Of a stretch of DNA of 64,000 nt, positions 50,585-59,283 are shown one piece after another. Numbering within the stretch: position 1 is the stretch's first letter; every line of letters starts with the position of its first letter. Position numbers and translations under genes: made by a program. This DNA comes from Hymenobacter lapidarius (GTDB lineage: Bacteria > Bacteroidota > Bacteroidia > Cytophagales > Hymenobacteraceae), in contig NZ_MDZB01000033.1 of NCBI RefSeq assembly GCF_001816145.1, forward strand, positions 1 to 64,000. The letters run 5' to 3'. The notes beneath the pieces are model-generated. The model was given only the letters and a program-made list of their open reading frames with translations. It was not told the origin of the DNA and did no database searches.

Positions 50585-50800
50585 TTAGGGCTTCGGCAGT
50601 TTGGGATTAGCCTTTTCCTCAGCCAGCTGGGTGCGGATGGCCACAAAAATGGCCACGAACATAGAAAGGAAGGGCAGAAGCAACCCCAAGCCGTACCAGC
50701 GCCAGAACGACCGGCCGTAGCTTGCCGCGATGTAGCCCGTGATGGGGGCGAATAGCACCAGGGCGCCCACCATAACTAACGTAAATTCCAGAGGAGGCAT
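50585..50800 (-). CDS. Small two-helix membrane protein
   Basis: 71 residues from ATG 50800 (PPLEFTLVMVGALVLFAPIT), preceded by an AG-rich GAGG-free leader. Two transmembrane segments (LVMVGALVLFAPITGYIAA and YGLGLLLPFLSMFVAIFVAI) and a basic C-terminal tail (EEKANPKLPKP). The longer upstream frame is in the ACAAC-rich intergenic sequence and is dropped. Function unknown. Confidence 0.65.
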   Translation of the reverse strand: MPPLEFTLVMVGALVLFAPITGYIAASYGRSFWRWYGLGLLLPFLSMFVAIFVAIRTQLAEEKANPKLPKP

Positions 50801-50943
50801 GCGGGTTATTGAAATGGAGTAACTGTTAAAAGACAGTTGGGTTGTCAGTTGCTCATTGCCAATCAAACGATGAGCAGTGCATGGCAGGCCCTGTTCGAAT
50901 GTGCACTGACAATCGACAACAGGCAACTAACAACTAAACAGCC

Positions 50944-51861
50944 CTACCGGATTTTGCCGCGCTTCACCAGATAGGCGTAAAGAACCTTCTCGAACGGCTC
51001 GCGCACATCCACGGGCACAAAGTCAATGCGCAACTGCCCGCAGCGCAGGGCCAGCTCCTGCTCGTAGGCCGTCATGGCCGCGCGGTACTGTTCTTTTATC
51101 TGGGAGGGCTGAAGCTTGATTTCGAGGCCTGTCTCGATGTCTTCGAAAATGTAGGGCTGCTCGGCGAAGTCGAAATCGGCCTCCGTGGCCCGGTCGAGCA
51201 CGTGGAAAAGCAGCACCTCGTGGTGCTGGTGCTTGAGGTGCTGCAGGGCCGCCAGGGCCGCCTCCTGCTCGGCGGAGCTGCGCCCCAGCATGTCGCTGAA
51301 AATGATGACGAGCGAGCGTTTGGGAATCTGCTGGGCAATGGCGTGGATGGTGCCGGCCACGTTGGTGCCGCGCACGGTTTTGGGGGCGGGCGGGCGCTCC
51401 AGCAGTTGTTGCAGGGCCAGCAGCAGGGTGTGGCGGTGGGTGCTGGTGGAGCGCACCGGCGTTTGCAGCTCCACGGTTTCGGCGAAGGTGACGAGGCCCA
51501 CGGCGTCGCGCTGGCGGGTGAGCAGCGTGGTGAGCGCCGCCGCCGCCAGGATGCTGAATTTCAGCTTGTCGTGGCCCGGCGCGGGGTAGTACATGCTGGG
51601 GCTCACGTCGAGCAGCAGATGGGCGCGCAGGTTGGTTTCCTCCTCGTAGCGCTTCACAAACAGCTTATCGGTGCGGGCAAATACTTTCCAGTCGATGTGC
51701 CGCGTGCTCTCGCCGGGGTTGTAGAGGCGGTGCTCCGAAAACTCCACCGAAAACCCGTGATAAGGCGACTGGTGCAGCCCGGTAATAAACCCGTCCACGA
51801 GCTGGCGGGCCAGAAACTCAAGATTCTCGAAGGAGCGAATGGCGGCGAGGTCGATGGGCAT
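50944..51861 (-). CDS. DUF58 domain protein (VWA-like, MoxR-associated type)
   Basis: 305 residues. The DUF58 core is clear: HGFSVEFSEHRLYNPGESTR, HIDWKVFARTDKLFVKRYEE and LLLDVSPSMYYPA (MIDAS-like DxSxS), LVTFAETVELQTPVR and KRSLVIIFSDMLGRSSAEQE. These proteins usually work with MoxR AAA ATPases and batA/B-type VWA proteins in envelope or stress functions; none of these is next to it here. Cytosolic. Followed on the right by a family 1 repeat. Confidence 0.9.
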   Translation of the reverse strand: MPIDLAAIRSFENLEFLARQLVDGFITGLHQSPYHGFSVEFSEHRLYNPGESTRHIDWKVFARTDKLFVKRYEEETNLRAHLLLDVSPSMYYPAPGHDKLKFSILAAAALTTLLTRQRDAVGLVTFAETVELQTPVRSTSTHRHTLLLALQQLLERPPAPKTVRGTNVAGTIHAIAQQIPKRSLVIIFSDMLGRSSAEQEAALAALQHLKHQHHEVLLFHVLDRATEADFDFAEQPYIFEDIETGLEIKLQPSQIKEQYRAAMTAYEQELALRCGQLRIDFVPVDVREPFEKVLYAYLVKRGKIR

Positions 51862-51900
51862 GGGGACAGAGAATTAGAGCATAAAGAACGTCGTAAAAGC

Positions 51901-52029
51901 ACGGTCATGCCGAGCACAGCAGAACGGTCGTGCTGAGCGGAGCCGACGCATCTCGCGTGGGGTAGCAAACCAATCGATTGAATTACCACCCCAGGCGAGA
52001 TGCCTCGACAAGCTCAGCTCGACCGTTCT
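51901..52029. repeat. REP-like element, family 1 (long copy)
   Basis: Includes ACGGTCATGCCGAGCA, GAACGGTCGTGCTGAGCGGA, GCCGACGCATCTCGCGTGG on the left and CAGGCGAGATGCCTCGACAA, GCTCAGCTCGACCGTTCTGG on the right; central palindrome CAATCGATTG. Between DUF58 and DUF3276 genes. The left part looks like a second partial copy. Confidence 0.8.
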
Positions 52030-52159
52030 GGTTTTACGAATGGATACTTATCAATACCAACCGCTACGGAGGTGCTAATCTTTGCCTCCACCTTCGTAAG
52101 TTAGGCCTTCCATTCAACGCACAGACTCTATTTCCCACTCATACCCCAACCCCATTCCC

Positions 52160-52528
52160 GTGGACGACCGTCACGACCAGGAAGAAATTTATTCCCAACG
52201 CATAAAAGCCGGCAAGCGCACGTACTTCTTCGACGTGAAAGCTACCCGCGGCCAGGATTACTACCTGACCATCACCGAGAGCAAGCGCCGCCAGAACAGC
52301 GACGACTCGGTGTCCTACGAAAAGCACAAGATTTTCCTCTACAAGGAAGATTTCCTGAAGTTCGTAGATGCCCTGCAGGACGCCGTGGACTACGTGCGCG
52401 AAGAGCTACTGAGCCCCGAAGAGGTAGCCGAGCTGGACCGCCCCCGCGACTTTGAGGACCGGGACCGGCCCCGCCCTGAGTTCGACCGCCCCGCTTTCGA
52501 CCCCAATAAAAGCGAAGACAACTACTAG
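52160..52528 (+). CDS. DUF3276 family protein (PUR-alpha-like nucleic-acid binding)
   Basis: 122 residues from GTG 52160 (DDRHDQEEIYSQRIKAGKRT). A PUR-repeat fold: YSQRIKAGKRTYFFDVKATR, YYLTITESKRRQNSDD, YEKHKIFLYKEDFLKFVDAL and VDYVREEL, followed by an acidic/Arg-rich disordered tail (RPRDFEDRDRPRPEFDRP). PUR proteins bind single-stranded DNA or RNA; this small form is near-universal in Bacteroidota. Its target is unknown. A terminator follows. Confidence 0.9.
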   Translation: MDDRHDQEEIYSQRIKAGKRTYFFDVKATRGQDYYLTITESKRRQNSDDSVSYEKHKIFLYKEDFLKFVDALQDAVDYVREELLSPEEVAELDRPRDFEDRDRPRPEFDRPAFDPNKSEDNY

Positions 52529-52571
52529 AAAAAAAGCTATCAGCTAGGGGCTGTTGGCTAATAGCTTTTTT
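52529..52571. terminator. Terminator after the DUF3276 gene
   Basis: AAAAAAGCTAT(C)AGC ... GGCTAATAGCTTTTTT, with A- and T-tracts on both sides, so usable on either strand. Confidence 0.75.
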
Positions 52572-52634
52572 GACGATTTCAACGGCGCGAACAGACTTAG
52601 GTCCGTTTGCGCCGTTTTGCGTGGCGGCAGGCCG

Positions 52635-52642
52635 TACCTTTG
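52635..52642 (+). promoter_or_regulatory. -7 promoter box of ychF
   Basis: TACCTTTG, exact TAnnTTTG match, 54 bases before the ychF ATG. TTG triplets lie 15 and 25 bases upstream, neither at ideal spacing. Confidence 0.55.
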
Positions 52643-52696
52643 CGGCCGAATTATGCCAACTCATAATTCAACACTCAACACTCATAACTCCAAAAA

Positions 52697-53797
52697 ATGG
52701 GCCTCCGCTGCGGTATCGTCGGCTTGCCGAACGTCGGTAAATCCACCCTTTTCAACGCGCTTTCAAACGCCAAGGCCGAATCGGCCAACTATCCGTTCTG
52801 CACCATCGAGCCCAACGTGGGCGTGATTACCGTGCCCGACGAGCGGCTCCAGATTCTGGAAGCCCTCGTGAACCCCAAGCGCGTGCTGCCCACCATCATC
52901 GAGTTTGTGGACATTGCCGGCCTCGTGAAAGGCGCCAGCAAGGGCGAAGGCCTGGGCAATAAATTCCTGGCCAACATTCGCGAGGTAGACGCCATCATTC
53001 ACGTGGTGCGCTGCTTCGACGACCCCAACATCGTGCACGTAGCCGGCGGCGTAGACCCCGTTTTCGACAAAGACGTTATCGACACCGAGCTGCAAATCAA
53101 AGATTTGGAGAGCATCGATAAGAAGCTGGTGAAATCGGAGCGCAGCGCCAAAGCCGGCGATGCCGTGGCCAAGAAGGAAGTAACCGTGCTGCAGCGCTTC
53201 AAAGCCGAACTGGAAGCCGGCCAGAATGCCCGCGCCGTGGCCGCTACGCCCGACGAGCTGGAAGCCGTAGCCGACCTGCAGCTGCTCACCATCAAGCCCG
53301 TGATTTACGTGGCCAACGTGGACGAGGCCAGCATTGCCAGCAACGGCAACAACCACGTAACCGCCCTGCGCGAGCACGTGAAGGCCGAAGGCGCCCAGGT
53401 GGTACTGGTGTCGGCCGCTATCGAAGCGCAGATTGCCGACATGGAAGACCCCGAAGAAAAGGAGATGTTCCTGGGCGAGTACGGCCTCACCGAGTCGGGC
53501 CTGAATAAGCTCATCCGGGCCAGCTACGAGTTGCTGAACCTGATTACTTACTTCACCGCCGGCGTACAGGAAGTGCGCGCCTGGACCGTGCACCGCGGCG
53601 ACAAAGCCCCCGCCGCGGCCGGTGTTATTCACTCCGATTTCGAGAAAGGCTTCATCCGCGCTGAGGTAATTAAACTGGCCGATTACCAGGAGTACAAGAC
53701 TGAGGTTAAAATCAAGGAAGCTGGCAAGATGGCCGTGGAAGGCAAAGAATACGTGGTGCAGGACGGGGATATCATGCACTTCCGGTTTAACGTATAA
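52697..53797 (+). CDS. ychF: Redox-regulated ATPase YchF (Obg family)
   Basis: 366-residue P-loop ATPase associated with ribosomes and oxidative-stress response. [20 protein letters not shown] (Walker A), [40 protein letters not shown] (G3), [20 protein letters not shown], a helical domain ([20 protein letters not shown]) and a C-terminal TGS domain ending [20 protein letters not shown]. Length and motifs are standard. A GCCCCGG...CCGGGGC terminator follows at 53859. Confidence 0.97.
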   Translation: MGLRCGIVGLPNVGKSTLFNALSNAKAESANYPFCTIEPNVGVITVPDERLQILEALVNPKRVLPTIIEFVDIAGLVKGASKGEGLGNKFLANIREVDAIIHVVRCFDDPNIVHVAGGVDPVFDKDVIDTELQIKDLESIDKKLVKSERSAKAGDAVAKKEVTVLQRFKAELEAGQNARAVAATPDELEAVADLQLLTIKPVIYVANVDEASIASNGNNHVTALREHVKAEGAQVVLVSAAIEAQIADMEDPEEKEMFLGEYGLTESGLNKLIRASYELLNLITYFTAGVQEVRAWTVHRGDKAPAAAGVIHSDFEKGFIRAEVIKLADYQEYKTEVKIKEAGKMAVEGKEYVVQDGDIMHFRFNV

Positions 53798-53858
53798 CTA
53801 GTTTTGCAAAAGCACCTTGCGCAACGGCGGGGCTTCTCGATGGAGATAGTATCTTCAG

Positions 53859-53890
53859 CGCCCCGGTCGGGATTCGGCCGGGGCGTTTTG
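53859..53890 (+). terminator. Terminator after ychF
   Basis: CGCCCCGG(TCGGGATTCGG)CCGGGGCG stem followed by TTTTG. Confidence 0.75.
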
Positions 53891-53967
53891 CGTCAGGAAC
53901 GCATTGAAAAAATGGTTTCGATGCAATCAATCGGCGACGCCGTAGACTCCTGTTTTGAAAACGAACT

Positions 53968-54522
53968 ATGGAGAAGCTCTGGCTACTTGCTTTTTGTTTG
54001 CTTCCTGCGGCAGTCAGCGCGCAGCACAGGCTTCGCCCGTATGCGGGCCTGCACGGCAGCGGCGATGCCCAAATGTATTACCTGGGGCCGTCGGGGCAAA
54101 TCGGGGCCGACTACCGTATCAAGGACTCCTGGGGGCTGACTACCTACGGCCACTATTTTCGTCGGCGCATCGACCGGAAGGAAGCCAACAACCAGTTTGA
54201 AAAGGCTAGCTTCGATTGCCTGACCGGCGCTGTGCTCGTTCAGTTCTACTTCGGCGGCAAGCCCAACCGTGGATTTTTTGCCGGCGCAGGGGTGGCTGTC
54301 CAGCGCGTAGAGGACGATTTTGTCAGTGATTGGAACCCGGGCTGGTATGACCTTCGCAGTGATGTACTGCCGGCCATCCGCTTCGGTTATGCTTTCCCCG
54401 TTGGGTCCCACCAGCTTACGGCCGAGTTGAATGCCACGGGCCCTTACCAAGAGCGCACGGTGTACTACACCCACACGGAGCTGATTACCCAGCTGAGTGT
54501 GGGCACGCGCTTCATTTGGTAG
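53968..54522 (+). CDS. Outer-membrane beta-barrel-like exported protein
   Basis: 184 residues with signal peptide EKLWLLAFCLLPAAVSAQ. The mature part is built of amphipathic strands (PYAGLHGSGDAQMYYLGPSG, YRIKDSWGLTTYGHYFRRR, AVLVQFYFGGKPNRGFFAG, HQLTAELNATGP) and ends LITQLSVGTRFIW with a terminal aromatic, typical for outer-membrane barrels of about eight strands. No recognised family. Flanked by terminators on both sides. Confidence 0.78.
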   Translation: MEKLWLLAFCLLPAAVSAQHRLRPYAGLHGSGDAQMYYLGPSGQIGADYRIKDSWGLTTYGHYFRRRIDRKEANNQFEKASFDCLTGAVLVQFYFGGKPNRGFFAGAGVAVQRVEDDFVSDWNPGWYDLRSDVLPAIRFGYAFPVGSHQLTAELNATGPYQERTVYYTHTELITQLSVGTRFIW

Positions 54523-54624
54523 CATACTTAATTAACTCCAGGTATTTCCGCTCCAAGACGGCAACCCGAATTATTCTTAAGAGCTTAGCCCGGCGTGTGA
54601 CATATGCTTACTTATATAGCCACC

Positions 54625-54653
54625 AAAAAGGCCACCCAATGGGTGGCCTTTTT
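54625..54653. terminator. Bidirectional terminator
   Basis: AAAAAGGCCACCC-AAT-GGGTGGCCTTTTT between the barrel gene and the convergent M48 protease gene. Confidence 0.85.
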
Positions 54654-54705
54654 GCATTATGACTCACTATTGACTTCGGGCCTTGGCTCGAATTCAGCGT
54701 CCGAG

Positions 54706-56109
54706 TTACTTTCCCACCGACTTGTACAGCATGCCTTTGCTCAAACGGTCGGTGCGCTGCATGCCGTTAAGAATTGCTAGTTCTTCGTGGCGGCTAGCAG
54801 GAACCCCGGACGTAGTCAGGGCCTGGGCCAGCGTCTGGCTGCCGGTGGCGGTTTTGATGCGGATTTTGTCCGACTGGCGGTTGAGCTTGCTGGCATCGGT
54901 GAGGCGAGCAAAGCCTTGGGCCACGCCATTGAAGGTGTTGGCGTAGGTGGAAAGGGTAGCGGGCGCGGTGAGGCCAATAATACCGTAGTAATTGCTGCCG
55001 TCCTGGATGACGTGGGCTAGCACGGCGGCCCCGGCCTGGTTTTGCTGGGCGGCTTGCTCGCCCTGCATCACCACGGCCGGGAAGCCGTTGATGGTGGTGC
55101 GCTGGGCGTTGGCCGACTGCAGGCCGATGGCCTTGGCCAGGCCCTGAGCGGCCTCATCCAGCGAATTGCCTCCGGCAGGTACCAGTACGATAATGGCTTT
55201 GCCGTTGGGCTCGCCCATCTGGAATTGGGAAGGGGAGTTCTGCGACTTCCAACCCGAGGGCACGGGCATCCGGAACTTCAGGTCGGGGTGGTAGAACACG
55301 CCGCCTTCCACATAGCCTTGGCGCGGGTCGTCGCCGTAGGGCAGGCCCTCAATCATGCGCAGGTAGGAGTCACGGCCCACGGTAAGCTGCTGGCCTCCGG
55401 CGTTTTGCTTGGCTTGGGCGGCAAGTTTTTTTACCGTGGTGTAACGGTCGGCCGAGTTGGGGTGGGAGGAGAGAAAGTCGGGAACGCCGGAGCCGCCGCT
55501 GGCCGCCTGGTTGCGTTGCAGCGTCTGGAAGAAGTCGGCCATCTGGCTGGCGTCGTAGCCAATCTTGGTCGAGTACTTCACGCCCAGCTGGTCGGATTCG
55601 CGCTCGTCGTCGCGGCCGTATTTCAGGAACAGCACGCCCAAGCCCTGCTGGGCAATGCCGCCAATCGACTGGGTAATCTTGGGTGCGATAATGGAGCCCA
55701 GCAGCAAACCAATGCCCGCGGCCGTGGAGCGCCGCTGCTGGCTCTGGCCGTGCTTGGCCGTGATATGGCCGAGCTCGTGGCCGAGCACCCCGGCAAATTG
55801 GGCTTCGCTGTTGAAGTGGGCCATGATGCCGCGCGTGAAATACACGTGGCCGTCGGGCGTGGCGAAGGCGTTGATGACGGGCGAATCCACGATGGTAAAG
55901 CCGTAATCGCCGGGGCGGTCCGATACCTTGTTCATCTGCTGGCCTTTGGTGTCAATGAGGCGCTGCAGCGTGGGGTTGTTGTACAGCCCGAACTGGGCCA
56001 GCACCTGGGGGTCGGGCTTGGGGCCCTGGGTGCGGCTGGTGGGCACGGCGCTGATGAGCGTGAGGGGCAAAAGCAGCGCGGCACCGGTACGCAGGAAGGA
56101 GAAATTCAT
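54706..56109 (-). CDS. M48 family metalloprotease, exported (copy 2)
   Basis: 467 residues. Signal peptide (RTGAALLLPLTLISAVPTS), then the M48 core: VDSPVINAFATPDGHVYFTR, GVLGHELGHITAKH (HExxH), RDDERESDQLGVKYSTK (third ligand), DFLSSHPNSADRY; then a domain of about 150 residues (FRMPVPSGWKSQNSPSQFQM) and a C-terminal LysM-like stretch (TLAQALTTSGVPASRHEELA ... LYKSVGK). BepA/LoiP-like enzymes of this type handle outer-membrane protein quality control. It lies downstream of a closely related paralogue, with a gap of 116 bases. Confidence 0.9.
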   Translation of the reverse strand: MNFSFLRTGAALLLPLTLISAVPTSRTQGPKPDPQVLAQFGLYNNPTLQRLIDTKGQQMNKVSDRPGDYGFTIVDSPVINAFATPDGHVYFTRGIMAHFNSEAQFAGVLGHELGHITAKHGQSQQRRSTAAGIGLLLGSIIAPKITQSIGGIAQQGLGVLFLKYGRDDERESDQLGVKYSTKIGYDASQMADFFQTLQRNQAASGGSGVPDFLSSHPNSADRYTTVKKLAAQAKQNAGGQQLTVGRDSYLRMIEGLPYGDDPRQGYVEGGVFYHPDLKFRMPVPSGWKSQNSPSQFQMGEPNGKAIIVLVPAGGNSLDEAAQGLAKAIGLQSANAQRTTINGFPAVVMQGEQAAQQNQAGAAVLAHVIQDGSNYYGIIGLTAPATLSTYANTFNGVAQGFARLTDASKLNRQSDKIRIKTATGSQTLAQALTTSGVPASRHEELAILNGMQRTDRLSKGMLYKSVGK

Positions 56110-56225
56110 AGGTCAGAATGAAAGCTGAATGCGCCGCATGGACTGCGACGGCTGGGCTTAAAACGCATTGCCCGGAACAGGGTTGCGGGGCATGCTCGGG
56201 CAACCCTAAACCAACATGATGCCAG

Positions 56226-57686
56226 TTATTTCCCAACCACCTTTATCAGCGAGCCAGCATTCACTTGCTCATTGAGCTGCATGCCGTTCAGAATGGCTAG
56301 CTCTTCCAGGCGTTTTTCGGGCACGCCGTTGCTGGTGAGGGCCTTGGAAAGGCTGCTGCGCAAGGCCAGCTTCTTGATGCGGATGCGTTCGGGCTGGCGG
56401 TTGAGCTTGTCCGGGTCGGTGAGGCGCTGGAAGGCTTCGGCCACGCCGCTGAACTGCGGGGCGTAAGCGGGGAAGTCGGCCGGGGCCGCCACGCCCAGCA
56501 GGGCATACAGCGTTTTGCCGTCTTGAATGACGTGGCCCAGCACCCGCACACCGGCCACCTGCTGGCCGGTTTGGGGGTCCTGCTGCACTTGGTCGGCAGT
56601 GAAAACCAGGGCGGGGAAGCCGTTGATGGTGGTGCGGCGCGAGTCGGTGGGCTGCAGGCTGAGCTGCTTGGTAATGGCCTGGGCAGCTTCGTCGAGGGAG
56701 TTGCCGGGAGCCGTCATCAGAATGAGCAGGGCCTTGCCGGCGGGGTCGGCCATCTGGAACTGCTGGGGCGTGTTCTGGTGCTTCCAGCCGGCGGGCACGG
56801 GCATCCGGAACTTCAGCTCAGGGTGGTAGAACACGCTGTTCTCCACAAAGCCCTGCTTGGGGTCCTCGCCGTACACCATGCCGTCGATGAGGCGCAGGTA
56901 CTGGTCGCGGTTCACGGCTAGCACGGGGTTGCCGTTGGCGGCCTTCCACTTATCGGCCAGCTGCTTCACGGTGTTGTACCGGTCTTCGGGATTGGGGTGG
57001 GTAGACAGGAAATCAGGAATGGGCTCGGCCTTGGATTTTTGCTGCTCGCGGGCCAGGGTTTGGAAGAAGTCGGCCATCTGGCTGGCGTCGTACCCAATTT
57101 TGGACGAATACTCCACACCCAATTCATCGGACTGCCGCTCGTCGTCGCGCCCAAATTTCAGGAACAGCAACTGCATGCCCTGCATGGCTTGGTCGCCGAA
57201 CTGCGCCACTTGGGGCGAGAGTATCATGGCCCCCATCAGCCCCACCTGACCCAGAATGGCCTTGGTTTGCTGCCGGGCCGAGTGCCGCGCCGTGACGTGC
57301 CCGATTTCGTGGCCCAGCACGCCGGCAAACTGCGCTTCGTTGTTGAAGTGGGCCATGATGCCGCGCGTGAAATATACATAGCCGCCCGGCACGGCGAAGG
57401 CGTTTATCACCGGCGAGTCGACCACCTTGAACTGGTATTTCAGGTTGGAACGGTGCGAAATAGCGGCCATTTTCTGGCCCTTTTCGTCGATGAACTTCTG
57501 CATCTTCGGGTCCTGGTACAAGCCAAACTGAGCGGTCACGGCCGGGTCCGACTGCGCGCCCATGGCCACTTCCTGGCCTTCGGATACCAGAATAACTTCT
57601 TTTTTGCCCGTGACGGGGTTTACGGCGCAGCCGCTAAGCAGCAGGATGGCGGCCACGCCTAGGCGCAGGGTATGACGTGTTTTCAT
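56226..57686 (-). CDS. M48 family metalloprotease, lipoprotein (copy 1)
   Basis: 486 residues with a lipoprotein signal (LRLGVAAILLLSGCAVNPVT), so membrane-tethered, unlike its neighbour. M48 core: VDSPVINAFAVPGGYVYFTR, GVLGHEIGHVTARHSARQQT (HExxH), RDDERQSDELGVEYSSK, DFLSTHPNPEDRYN. A domain with FRMPVPAGWKHQNTPQQFQM follows, then a LysM-like C-terminus (EELAILNGMQLNEQVNAGSL). The two copies are similar along the entire length, so a tandem duplication, with one soluble and one lipidated form. Expected role: periplasmic protein quality control. Confidence 0.92.
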   Translation of the reverse strand: MKTRHTLRLGVAAILLLSGCAVNPVTGKKEVILVSEGQEVAMGAQSDPAVTAQFGLYQDPKMQKFIDEKGQKMAAISHRSNLKYQFKVVDSPVINAFAVPGGYVYFTRGIMAHFNNEAQFAGVLGHEIGHVTARHSARQQTKAILGQVGLMGAMILSPQVAQFGDQAMQGMQLLFLKFGRDDERQSDELGVEYSSKIGYDASQMADFFQTLAREQQKSKAEPIPDFLSTHPNPEDRYNTVKQLADKWKAANGNPVLAVNRDQYLRLIDGMVYGEDPKQGFVENSVFYHPELKFRMPVPAGWKHQNTPQQFQMADPAGKALLILMTAPGNSLDEAAQAITKQLSLQPTDSRRTTINGFPALVFTADQVQQDPQTGQQVAGVRVLGHVIQDGKTLYALLGVAAPADFPAYAPQFSGVAEAFQRLTDPDKLNRQPERIRIKKLALRSSLSKALTSNGVPEKRLEELAILNGMQLNEQVNAGSLIKVVGK

Positions 57687-57795
57687 TGGTGTGAGGCACC
57701 CGGCACCCGCCAGCGGGCCAACTGCGGCCCGCCCATCGAGAGCTGATGGTGTGCGATAACAAACGAAACTGACCGCGGCGGGTTGTTAGGCCCTG

Positions 57796-59130
57796 CTACT
57801 GGCGGCTGTTGAAGCCCACGGCCTGGTAGCCGATGAGCAGGTCGGCGCGGGTTCCCGGCGGGCGGTAGTACACCAGCAGGTCGTACTGGTTTTCGGTCTG
57901 CTGGTGGGTGCCTTCGAAGTACACTTCGTTGGGCACGGCGCCCCGGGCCCCGGCCACGGCAAAGCTGTAGTTGTAGTAGCCCTGCTTGAGCAGGGCGTGG
58001 CCGGTGTACAGCTGCCTGCCCTCGTCGTAGGCCAGCCGGAACTCGTCTTTGAGCTGCCAGTCGGTGAGGGCGCCGAGGACGTACACGGGGCCCGGCGCGG
58101 GCTGGGCAGCCTTGAGCTGGAAGGTCACGTCCACGTAGTCGGCGTTCACGTCGCCGTTGCCGTACTCGCGGCTCTCGAACACGCGCTGGCCGTTGGCGTC
58201 CTGGTACTGGTTGTAGGCCTGGGTGCTGCGGGACGTTTCGGGCAGCAGCAGGGCCGTGGCGGGCACGGGGCGCGGGTCCACGCTCAGCACGCCAATACCG
58301 GCGGCCAGCACCGAGCGGATGTCAAAATAGCGGTACTCGCTCAGGCCGGGAAACGCGTTTTCGAACCCAAAGTACTGGTACTCCAGCCGGCGCTCGGCGT
58401 CGCGCACGAAGGTGGGGCGTAGGTTGTACTTGGCGTTGTCCCAGCGGAAGTTCTGGCGCAGCACCACCTTCACCTCCGACACCGGGTTCACTAGGTTCAC
58501 GCCGGCGTAGCCGATGCCGAAATCGAGCTGCTGCAGCGTGTAGCGCTCCTCGCCGCCCACCACAATGCCGGGTTTGAGGGCCACTTGCACCTGGTTTTCA
58601 TACACCAGCAGCCGGCGCGATACTACCGGCACGCCGCCCGCGCTCTGCACCACCAGCAGGTAGTTGCCGCTCAGTTTCACGCCGGGCGCCCGCAGCCGGT
58701 AGTGGTAGTAGGGCACCTTGCCGCCCACCCCAATCCGGAAATCGGTAATCAAAAACTCGTTTATCTCACTGAGAAACTGCAGGTCGGTGAGAATAGATGG
58801 CTGCCAGTTGGCATCGCAATGAATGATTTTGGCCGCGTAGCGCTGGCTTTGCTCGCCCAGCACGTCAAACTCCAGCGTAATGGCCTGGCTACGCCCCAGC
58901 GGTACCACCGGCGGCTGAAACACCTCGTTGGGCTGGCCCGTGGCTACGTAGCACTGCACACTGCGCACATCAGGCGAGTAGGTGTAGTCTTGGTAGCGCA
59001 GGGTTTTATCGGCGTAGTATTCGGGAGCCTTCTGGCCGCCAGACGTTGTTGGGCTGGTGCTGGTGATGGGCGTGCCCAGCGGCACGCAGGCGGTGGCAAG
59101 CAGGAGGGAGGCAAAACGGAAAAGGCGCAT
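57796..59130 (-). CDS. Type IX secretion system plug protein (DUF5103)
   Basis: 444 residues from ATG 59130 (MRLFRFASLLLATACVPLGT, lipoprotein-like signal); the seven codons upstream are not signal-like. The DUF5103 pattern is visible: LRYQDYTYSPDVRSVQCYVA, LEFDVLGEQSQRYAAKIIHC, YHYRLRAPGVKLSGNYLLVV, LRPTFVRDAERRLEYQYFGF, and a C-terminal AMPK/CBM-like fold (VYVLGALTDWQLKDEFRLAY ... QGYYNYSFAV). In Flavobacterium johnsoniae a protein of this family plugs the SprA translocon. No other T9SS gene is in the window. TACTTTCG lies four bases before the ATG, one mismatch from the -7 box. Confidence 0.85.
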   Translation of the reverse strand: MRLFRFASLLLATACVPLGTPITSTSPTTSGGQKAPEYYADKTLRYQDYTYSPDVRSVQCYVATGQPNEVFQPPVVPLGRSQAITLEFDVLGEQSQRYAAKIIHCDANWQPSILTDLQFLSEINEFLITDFRIGVGGKVPYYHYRLRAPGVKLSGNYLLVVQSAGGVPVVSRRLLVYENQVQVALKPGIVVGGEERYTLQQLDFGIGYAGVNLVNPVSEVKVVLRQNFRWDNAKYNLRPTFVRDAERRLEYQYFGFENAFPGLSEYRYFDIRSVLAAGIGVLSVDPRPVPATALLLPETSRSTQAYNQYQDANGQRVFESREYGNGDVNADYVDVTFQLKAAQPAPGPVYVLGALTDWQLKDEFRLAYDEGRQLYTGHALLKQGYYNYSFAVAGARGAVPNEVYFEGTHQQTENQYDLLVYYRPPGTRADLLIGYQAVGFNSRQ

Positions 59131-59283
59131 GGCGCGAAAGTACGGAGGCATACGTTGCCCCGCTCTCAGAGAGCTGGCAAAGTGCCCCCGGCAAGGGCAG
59201 TACCCGCCCCGGCCCGCCCCGCGCCCGGTGCTGCTCTGGCGTCTGCCAAGCCAAGCACTACCAGACGCATTGCCTGCCTGCCC

